Assembly: GCA_963693305.1 (NCBI GenBank)
Contig: OY855903.1
Coordinates: 36,233,751-36,297,750, forward strand
From: Meandrina meandrites
Taxonomy: Eukaryota; Cnidaria; Anthozoa; Scleractinia; Meandrinidae
Direction of reading: 5' to 3'
Length of the DNA stretch: 64,000 nt
Under the pieces are notes generated by a model. That model was not told where the DNA came from. It saw only the letters and a list, made by a program, of their open reading frames with translations, and did not search any database. The translations under genes were made by a program, and so were the position numbers. This document shows positions 57,261 to 64,000 of the stretch, one piece after another. Position 1 is the stretch's first letter; each line of letters begins with the position of its first letter.

Positions 57261-57276
57261 GGCTCTTTTAGGAGCC
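57261..57276 (+). terminator. Histone-type 3' stem-loop, first, Tc1-type gene
   Basis: GGCTCT-TTTA-GGAGCC then ACAG, three bases after the stop codon, with AAAAC before it. One G-T pair in the 6-bp stem; 4-base loop TTTA. Confidence 0.6.
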
Positions 57277-57332
57277 ACAGCGCCCTGCTTCGTCGAAGTG
57301 GATTCGACATTGCACTGTAGGTCGCTAAAAAC

Positions 57333-57348
57333 GGCTCCTTTAGGAGCC
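57333..57348 (+). terminator. Histone-type 3' stem-loop, second, Tc1-type gene
   Basis: GGCTCC-TTTA-GGAGCC then ACCACA, preceded by AAAAAC. Same 16 bases as both Merlin hairpins, although the elements are of different superfamilies. No clear CAAGAAAG tract follows. Confidence 0.6.
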
Positions 57349-57359
57349 ACCACATGTTA

Positions 57360-58080
57360 TAAAAGTCAGTGACCAACAGGAGATCTGTTTTGTTAAAATA
57401 CACATAAAACCCCACACTAAAATTGTTAAAATAAACCAACCGAGCCACAACTATCCAGGACTTTTTAATCTAAACTGAACACACTACTCGTGTACAGCAT
57501 CATGTACACGTAGGATCGAAAACCCTATCGACCAACAACAACATGGCGGGAACTTCAAGCATGCATTAAAGAGAATTAACCAATCAGCTCCCATTGTAAA
57601 GCATACATTATCATATTTCAACAAAAATTCCATTTAAATCTCCTCGACAATGGAGTAAACATGTTTACGTGTGTCAGTTCAGGAATTCAAATTATTTATT
57701 GCTCACTAAAAACGTTTTTGAGGTACGACAAGAACTTTTTTTAATAAATCTACAATAAGGGGGCATTCTCGGGCTTGTGACATGCATGGGCATAATCATT
57801 TTAAAATATATTGTACTGTATTTTACTAACGCTGCGAGCAGTCTCTGCTTTGCCGTAAAATCAATGATACGAAAAAAGTGAGCGCGATTTTCTAGCTGAG
57901 ATTGACAAACCTGCGATTAAAAACTTAAAAGTTTTCTTTAACGCAAGACCCGTCTCTCTTTTTTCCTTTTTAAAAAAATCGCTGATGCGAAAAAAGCGAG
58001 CTCGAGCGGCGAACCGGGAATCGTACTCGCTCTTTTCACGTTCTTCACACGGCATATAGAGCAACCTATATTTTGATTAA
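57360..58080. other. No recognisable gene
   Basis: A+T-rich spacer. Confidence 0.5.
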
Positions 58081-58480
58081 AATGTAAATTACACCTCTTC
58101 TTAATTAATGAGCTTCGCCGAGGTTTTTTCAAACAACGTAAGTGTAATAATTTTGGTGAAATGGCTGCATGAAGCTTAAATGATTTTAGGTCAAAAGTTA
58201 AATTTTGTGCACCTTTTTAACATTTTCGTAATCGCAAAAGAAGCACCTTTTCATTAATCTCAAAGCAGGTGCGCAATGCTTCGTGTGTCGGCACGGTACT
58301 GAATTTAGAGCAAAAGAGAGACCGCTCGCAATCTATACTTCTATTCAAATGTAAATTACATATCCTCATAATTATGAGCATCCGAGGTTTGGTCAAAGAA
58401 CGTAAGTGTAATATTTTTGTGTTTTTCAGTCAAAAGTCATATTTATTGTGCCTTTTCGAACATTGTACTTATCGCCATTG
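58081..58480. repeat. Divergent direct repeat, period 268 bp
   Basis: AATGTAAATTACAC.. at 58081 and AATGTAAATTACAT.. at 58349 begin two similar blocks that share CGAGGTTT, AACGTAAGTGTAATA and GTCAAAAGT. Old tandem duplication; no coding text. Confidence 0.65.
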
Positions 58481-58542
58481 AAGCTTTTTTTTCAGTTTTG
58501 AATCGCCGAAGTGGCTGTATAATTCAAAGCGCTCTTGAAAAG

Positions 58543-58544
<2 letters not shown>

Positions 58545-58575
<31 letters not shown>

Positions 58576-58815
58576 GGAATTTGCAGTGGCACTTCCACAG
58601 AGTGGCTCTTCGTCCACTGTTCCCGATCGAATTGGAATTTAGCAGTGTTGATTTTTGCGGAGGGAGGAAAACCGGAGAACCTGGAGAAAAACCCTCGGAG
58701 CGAGGACGAGAACCAACAACAAACTCAACCCACATATGGTACCGGGCCGGAATCGAACTCGGGCCACATTGGTGGGAGGCGAGTGCTCTCCCCACTGCGC
58801 CATCCTCGCTCCCCA
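58545..58815 (-). mobile_element. tRNA-derived SINE, second copy
   Basis: Reverse orientation copy of the SINE at 33898-34175. Box B GTTCGATTCC at 58758-58749, box A TGGCGCAGTGG at 58802-58792, body shared through CCCTCGGAGCGAGGACGAGA, tail (TAA)n at 58543-58573 on the plus strand. Confidence 0.9.
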
Positions 58816-59066
58816 ATGATTTTTCCTTGGGCAACGCCCTGCCATAAACCATTAAGCGAGACAAATGAAATTATCAACAACACTTTTTATATTTATTATA
58901 TTTTACACTTCGTAATTATATCTTCGAGTCACTACATGAGTAAGAACAAATCTACACCTAAACACTCATCATTACACACTTTGACTGGCAACTATTTCTT
59001 TCTCTTTCGCTTCTAAAAACGTTAACAGCACATTTATGGTGTCCTAAGGTATCCTATCCTAGTAAC

Positions 59067-62000
59067 CTAATCCTGACGATTTTCTTTTTCGTTTTTTCGA
59101 CAATGTTGGCATCTTTTTCCAATACTAACTTTGCATGCATCCCACATGCGGGCAGATTCTTCATGATTTCGGCACTGGTAGGAAAAGGCTCTGTTTACTT
59201 CAGCTGAAATTAAAAAAAAAGAATGGGTGAGTGAAACATTCATAACCTAGGTAAAGAACTTATTTTCTTTTTTTTCTAGATAAAGGAAAAATTCAATGGC
59301 AATGCAGTGAGCTTGACTGTGATTTTGTTTGAACTATCGCTTGCTAAGTGTTTTTTGTTTCTAAACTTCACAAGACACTGGCAACATAAGTGGAAAACAC
59401 TTCTATACACAATGTGTACGCTAAGACCTTGATTAACTGTAATTCTTAATTTGTTTCTGAAGGTTATAGCGTGACAAACCAAAACAAAATCCAACAATGT
59501 TAATTGCTCAGTGATCACTCGTTGATTACTTACTTTTTATTGCAAAAATCCGGCTTGGATCTAGGGCGGCGAACTCTTTTGTCCCATACAAGGTAGATTT
59601 TAGCAGCGTCTCCTTAGAAAACAGCTTATCTAGAAAGCGTAGCGTCATCGACGAAGGCTTAGATGCTGCTATGGCGTGATTATAATCGTCGCGCGATATA
59701 CGAACATTCGCCGACCCACCGACCGCGACCGTATCAGAGATTCCTGAAAGACAAAACACATTAAAATTGTCATGAGAAAAATGGTACTCTAACTTTTGAA
59801 TAGCGGATAAATACCTAAAATCCCTGATAAACAAGTTGATCACAGAGTTCGGCAGTGAGTCGCCATAGAATAGAATAAAAAATAGAATTGTTGGATTTGG
59901 CGTATTAAAAATTTGATTTCTGAACTAGGCCTAGCATAACAGGGTTTCTGGAAACCCCGAAAAGCAAATAGCGGCGAATAGTCACGATATCCTGCCCCTC
60001 AAATTTCAGTAAAGGCTAACCGCGACCTCTATCCAAGTTATTCTAAACGAAGTGCTTTTGGGGCGTACCGTTCACACAATAGAGAGGTTAAGCATGACGT
60101 TTACGGCAAATGGCAAAAATAATTCTGATTTTGCTCACTTTTTCTTTAGCACTTAAATAAAGCCAGCCGAAAAATAGGAAAAAAATCCCTTAATCACAGT
60201 AAATGCAAACAATTTCCCTAAATTGTACAAACGGCTAAAATCAGACACCAAAAGTTCGATTTTTGCCGTTTGCCATAAACGTCATGCTTATCCTCTCTTA
60301 TTCCAGATAACAGAAATTAAGAATAAAGCTCTTTTTTACATGGGAAGTCAGAATCATCGAACAGTCCATCCAGGTCTGAGACGGAAGTTTGCTGATACAG
60401 CGACGGCGTTGTGTACTCCAGAGACTGGCTCTGCAATAGGGTCGAGAACTGCTGCACTGTTTGGTGAGACTGGCTTTGATTGCTAGACAGCGCCGGGGTA
60501 GAAATCTGCTGTACTGTCAGCCATGTCGTCGCCATCATGTTCAAGAGTTTGTCAAGTTTTGCCTCCTGACGAGCGAATGAACATTCCAATCGTTCCAAGA
60601 TGGTTCTCGCTAATTGGAGTTCTGCGGTTATTTGACTTCGGGATTCGCTAAGGCACACCTAACAAAATAAAAAAGATTTTGGTATCTTATAGACGCATGC
60701 TAGTGATGTTTACTTCGCGTGCTTGCGCAATTTATGCCTCATTACTTTGTAAGCGCTTTTAAAAAAATTAACAACTTACATCGTTTGTTTTTTCCAGAGT
60801 GCTCATAGCCCTTCTTATCATCTCATGTCCGCTCGACAGGTCAGCGTCAAAATCGGGGAAGTTGTCATTGCTGATCTCAGGCGGTGGTGGACTTTCTGCA
60901 TGACAGTCTATGGTAGTGTCTGGCTGCAATGGGCGCTGACGGGCTGAGCTGATTACATTAATCAAAGGCTGGTCCTCGTCAGAGCTCGAGTCGTCTGAAT
61001 CGGACACTTCCTCAGAGTCGCTGACGTACTGGCCCTTGGGTGGAGGTGACACTTCCAAAATCTGTAGGACATTAAAAGAAGTCACATTTTAATAGTCAGA
61101 ATTATTATTTTATTAATAAAAAAACTTTTTACTACATAGCATTGCCAAGAAATTCCAAAAACCGGAACACAACAGTTTTGCAAGCGTCAAAAGAGCGAAA
61201 TAAACATTTTGAAAAAAAATTCATTTAACAAGGTAGTGGAAATTTGTGAATTGGTAACTTTAGTATTGTTTTGCTTATGTTGTTTGCAACTGACAACATT
61301 AGTTCAAAGTGTTTAAGACTTTATGACACCACTACAAGACCCTCTGATTTAGCATGACAATATTGCATAACGTAATAACTTACCTTTCCCTTAGGTTTCT
61401 CCTTTTTGTCTTTCTTTTGCGGCCTTTCCATTTTTACCAGTAGTGTCTTTCTGCAAATTGATATGAATAAATAACGCCACGTCAGTCAACCTTGGCTATT
61501 TCAAACTGAACATCCGATATCTCTCATAGTTAATTTAGAGTTACTCTAGATAAGCTCATGAGGAAAAAGGTAGACTTTTCATTTCGCTTAGTGGAAGGGA
61601 CATTGGTTTTAGAAAGCAGGAAATTAAACTCGGATTCTCAAAACAAGCAAACACAACAATAACAGATATCGCCAACAAGTCTCTTAATGATATTAACATC
61701 CACTTATCGCGCAGAGTCACTGCGTTTTAAATACAAAAACTACACATTGGCAAAACAACTACTGTTCTTCCACGAGTCACTTTAATGGTATCAAAATCAA
61801 TCGTTTTATACAATGGTTTATGGAAGAAAATACAATTCCTTGACTTTTCACTGTCTCAATTCGATGACAAAACTCAGTTAAGTGAAGAACATACCTTTTT
61901 CTTAGGTCTTTCATTTTTCTTTTTGACAGCCGTTTGAGTTTCAGAAAAGTCAAGTTCTATTGGTTGAAAAAAATCTATTGTTCGATCACAAATAGTTTGA

Positions 62001-62134
62001 AGCGCGTCCCTTTCGCGCGCCTTTTCATATTGTAATTACATGCGATGTGCTAACTTATAGAAATTTAATTAGTTGTTTACCTGGTCGTGTGCCGTGAACT
62101 CATCATAAAAAATTATTTCTTCAGTCGAAGTCAT
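59067..62134 (-). CDS. BEN-domain gene, seven predicted exons
   Basis: Exons: 62134-62081, 61956-61895, 61450-61384, 61061-60780, 60658-60340, 59743-59534, 59203-59067. All have GT-AG borders, and phases agree from exon 1 to 5 and from 6 to 7. Exon 1 encodes MTSTEEIIFYDEFTAHDQ. Exons 2-3 are very Lys-rich (possible nuclear localisation). Exon 4 is acidic and Ser-rich (EEVSDSDDSSSDED). Exon 5 has a helix (QLARTILERLECSFARQEAK). Exons 6-7 carry a BEN-like fold (TLRFLDKLFSKETLLKSTLY, then FAALDPSRIFAI) and a tail CQHCRKNEKENRQD. BEN proteins bind DNA or chromatin and often repress transcription. Oddity: exon 5 ends on T and exon 6 starts GA, so direct splicing makes TGA; an unseen exon, another donor or a mutation is needed. 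Confidence 0.65.
59534..59743 (-). CDS. BEN gene exon 6 (BEN-domain core)
   Basis: Acceptor TGTCTTTCAG, donor AAAAA then GTAAGT. RISRDDYNHAIAASKPSSMT, LRFLDKLFSKETLLKSTLYG, TKEFAALDPSRIFAIK follow the helical pattern and LDP-I-AI signature of BEN domains. Confidence 0.7.
60079..60302. mobile_element. Short MITE in a BEN gene intron
   Basis: About 40-bp inverted repeats: AGAGAGGTTAAGCATGACGT.. at 60081 and its near-perfect reverse complement ending at 60300 (GTCATGCTTATCCTCTCT), arms differing at about four positions. Total about 224 bp, no coding. Confidence 0.75.
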
Positions 62135-62960
62135 CCTAAAAGCTTTTCTTTATTTCCAGCTTTTTAAAACGTGTGCGAGGCACAATTTTGTGTTTGTTTG
62201 TTTGTTTTTTGTCTAGCGCGCGCAATTAAAAAAGTTTAACGAGTGATAAGCCGAAAAGCCTATTGATATTGTAATTACATGCGATGTGCTAACTTATGGA
62301 AATTTAATTAGCTGTTTACCTGGTCGTGTGCGGTGAACTCATCAAAAAATAATATTAATTCAGTCAAAGTCATTTTAAAAGCTTTTCTTTATTTGCAGCT
62401 TTTTAAAACGCGTGCGAGGCACAATTTTGTTTGTTTGTTTTTGTCTAGCGCGCACGATTAAAAAAGTCTGTTGAGCAAAAAGCCGAAAAGCCTATTCATA
62501 TTGTAATTACATGTGATGTGCAAACTGATGGCAATTTAATTAATTGTTTACTCGGTCGCGTGCTGTAAACTCAAAACTTCGGTGGTAACAAACGTAATTT
62601 CAGTCCCAGTCAGCATAACGTTTTTATATTTGCAGCCTTTTTAAGCGCCTGCGAGGCACATGTACGTTTTTTCTACAGCGCGCATTTTAAAAGTTTGTCT
62701 AACAAAAGGCGGAAAAGCCTATTCATAGTGCAATTACGTGCGATATGCCGACTTATGGAAATTAAGTAGTTGTTTTCTTGGTTGTGTGTCGTGTGCCGTC
62801 TATTTACAAAATTAAAGAAAAAGTCCCTACCCTATGCGGTCGAAAATATTTTGAGTAGAAAGGCACGCACATGTTGCATTTAAAGCGCAATGGACACACT
62901 TTGTTTTGGTCTTCCAAAAAAAAAGTAAAAAAGTTGGATGATAGACTACAGCCAAAATAT
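62028..62960 (-). repeat. Tandem array of about 230-240 bp carrying repeated BEN first exons
   Basis: Units start at the word TGTAATTACATGCGATGTGC-like at about 62030, 62270, 62500 and 62730. The first unit holds exon 1 (62134-62081). The second holds an equally good version (62373-62320: MTLTELILFFDEFTAHDQ, 54 bases, same donor GTAAAC, same phase). The third is degraded (start codon near 62612, donor GA then GTAAAC kept), the fourth more so. So the gene may have alternative first exons, each with its own upstream sequence. Confidence 0.7.
62320..62373 (-). CDS. Alternative first exon of the BEN gene
   Basis: 54-base coding exon, in phase and with the same CACGACCAG then GTAAAC donor as 62134-62081. 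Differences from exon 1 lie in its first half (LTELILF for STEEIIF), while DEFTAHDQ is fully kept, which hints at use or recent duplication. Confidence 0.5.
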
Positions 62961-62974
62961 GTACTGAGGTCGCA

Positions 62975-63438
62975 TGTTGCTGAAAAGCACAATAGAGGTT
63001 TTTAGCGTGTCTTTTGCGCGATACAACAGTAAACAAACCTTATTATTTGGACGCGCTCTAACAAGACATTTCAAAAATAAAACTTTGTGTGGAGACTGGA
63101 TCCTAATGACTCGCACGGCAAGAAGCTGTTTTAAACAAACGGGCAAAAACACATACATGTACCATGTATTTTTCCGGCTTTTGAATATTCTGTCTTAACC
63201 TCTGTGTGTTGCTGAAAAGCACAATAGAGGTTTTTAGCGTGTCTTTTGCGCGATACAACAGTAAACAAACCTTATTATTTGGACGCGCTCTAACAAGACA
63301 TTTCAAAAATAAAACTTTGTGTGGAGACTGGATCCTAATGACTCGCACGGCAAGAAGCTGTTTTAAACAAACGGGCAAAAACACACACATGTACCATGTA
63401 TTTTTCCGGCTTTTGAATATTCTGTCTTAACCTCTGTG
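62975..63438. repeat. 232-bp tandem duplication
   Basis: Two almost identical copies, 62975-63206 and 63207-63438, starting TGTTGCTGAAAAGCACAATA; I see one or two differences (ACATACATG versus ACACACATG). Confidence 0.9.
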
Positions 63439-63643
63439 GTGATACAGCGGTCCTCTCTGGTATAAAACTTGTTGCAGGAATTCACGAGTGTATGAGTGTG
63501 TTTTTTTATGGAGCCTGCATGACAGGTACGTTCGATCGATTTAAGCTTACGTGCTTTATACAGCATTAAATGAACACGCCATCTTGAAAACTGAGTTTAG
63601 CTTAAATGGTCTGTGAATGTACATTTGTTTCACAAGGAGTCAA

Positions 63644-63884
63644 CGATATCTCGCTGAGCAGAAACAATGTATTGGTAAGCGGGAACGATATATCGCTGAA
63701 CGAGTAAGATACATCGCTTAGCGGGAACGATATATCGCTAAACGAGTAATATATATCGCTTAGCGGGAACGATATATTGCTAAGCAAGAACGATATATCT
63801 CTCAGCCAGAACGAGATATCGCTAAGCGAGAACGATATATCGCTGAAGGGAAACGATATATCGCAAAGTGTAAACGATATCTCG
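63644..63884. repeat. 21-bp array of the palindrome CGATATATCG
   Basis: Twelve units at exact 21-bp steps (63644, 63665, 63686, 63707, 63728, 63749, 63770, 63791, 63812, 63833, 63854, 63875), each centred on CGATATATCG or a close variant, separated by CTNAGCGGGAA-like spacers. Further irregular CGATATATCG copies continue to the window edge (63911-64000). Confidence 0.9.
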
Positions 63885-64000
63885 CCGAGAAATAAAACAA
63901 TAGCTGTTACGATATATCGCTCGATATATCGTTTGAGATAAATTATCGTTAAATATCGCCGATATATCGCGATTTTTGCGATATTCGTCGATTATCGCTT

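Noticed and set aside
58469..58864. Coding frames over the SINEs (33807-34274, 58417-59016, 58469-58864)
   Set aside because: They are translations of the SINE body and its flanks; the two copies give unrelated reading frames.
62946..63390. Duplicated small genes on the minus strand at 62946-63158 and 63103-63390
   Set aside because: They only mirror the 232-bp duplication; no domain, no splice sites.
63602..63787. A protein with 7-residue repeats (SDISFPL) on the minus strand
   Set aside because: A 21-bp repeat keeps any frame open, so the open frame is not evidence for coding; no start context or splice sites support it.
63644..63884. CRISPR-like array
   Set aside because: Units are 21 bp without unique spacers, in a eukaryotic genome.

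Overview
The window is eukaryotic, intron-containing, A+T-rich DNA that is mostly transposon sequence. The mix of families (tRNA-derived SINEs with ATT tails, single-ORF CR1/L2-like LINEs, a Penelope-like element, PIF/Harbinger, Merlin, pogo, Tc1, hAT and piggyBac-like elements, and several repeat-borne gene families I know from corals and sea anemones) points to an anthozoan cnidarian, probably a stony coral. That assignment is inference; no single-copy marker gene is present.

Layout. 0-0.8 kb: exon of a Myb/SANT-like protein and a possible Harbinger end. 0.87-5.5 kb: a LINE with 15-bp target duplications (APE endonuclease, RT, zinc-finger tail), one frameshift from intact. 5.7-12.5 kb: tandem repeats and decayed fragments (integrase-family exon, cysteine-rich coiled-coil family, Penelope RT, LINE tail, Tc1). 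13.5-15.55 kb: a pogo/Tigger element with perfect inverted repeats and an internal deletion. 16.2-17.7 kb: Tc1 pseudogene with a 673-bp tandem duplication. 18.5-18.8 kb: an intact two-exon SAP-like gene. 19.6-24 kb: DDE_4 transposase remnant and unidentified exons. 24.4-27.8 kb: CR1/Rex-like LINE whose ORF starts with a hydrophobic leader and a 2A-like motif. 28.7-33.1 kb: decayed exons. 33.3-34.2 kb: hAT-type MITE and a SINE. 35.9-38.4 kb: Merlin element with 8-bp target duplications and two divergent genes. 39.7-42.7 kb: piggyBac-like MITE, Penelope GIY-YIG fragment, another MITE. 44.9-49.3 kb: double-MADF pseudogene and a THAP exon. 49.9-55.3 kb: nested insertions (a MITE inside a LINE inside a second piggyBac-like MITE). 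56.2-57.4 kb: nearly intact Tc1-type transposase. 58.5 kb: second SINE. 59.1-62.1 kb: seven-exon BEN-domain gene on the minus strand, its first exon lying in a tandem array. 62.9-64 kb: a 232-bp duplication and a strict 21-bp palindrome array.

Most notable pattern: three unrelated DNA transposons (pogo, Merlin, Tc1) carry, just after their coding regions, short hairpins with the geometry of the replication-dependent histone mRNA 3' stem-loop (6-bp stem, 4-base loop TTTC/TTTA/TTTT, usually followed by ACC or ACA). In the Merlin element both genes have one, each followed by a purine-rich CAAGAAAGG-like or AAAAGAAAG tract resembling a histone downstream element. This suggests that these transposons may use histone-type, S-phase-linked, poly(A)-independent 3'-end formation. 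The sequences are seen directly; the function is inference.
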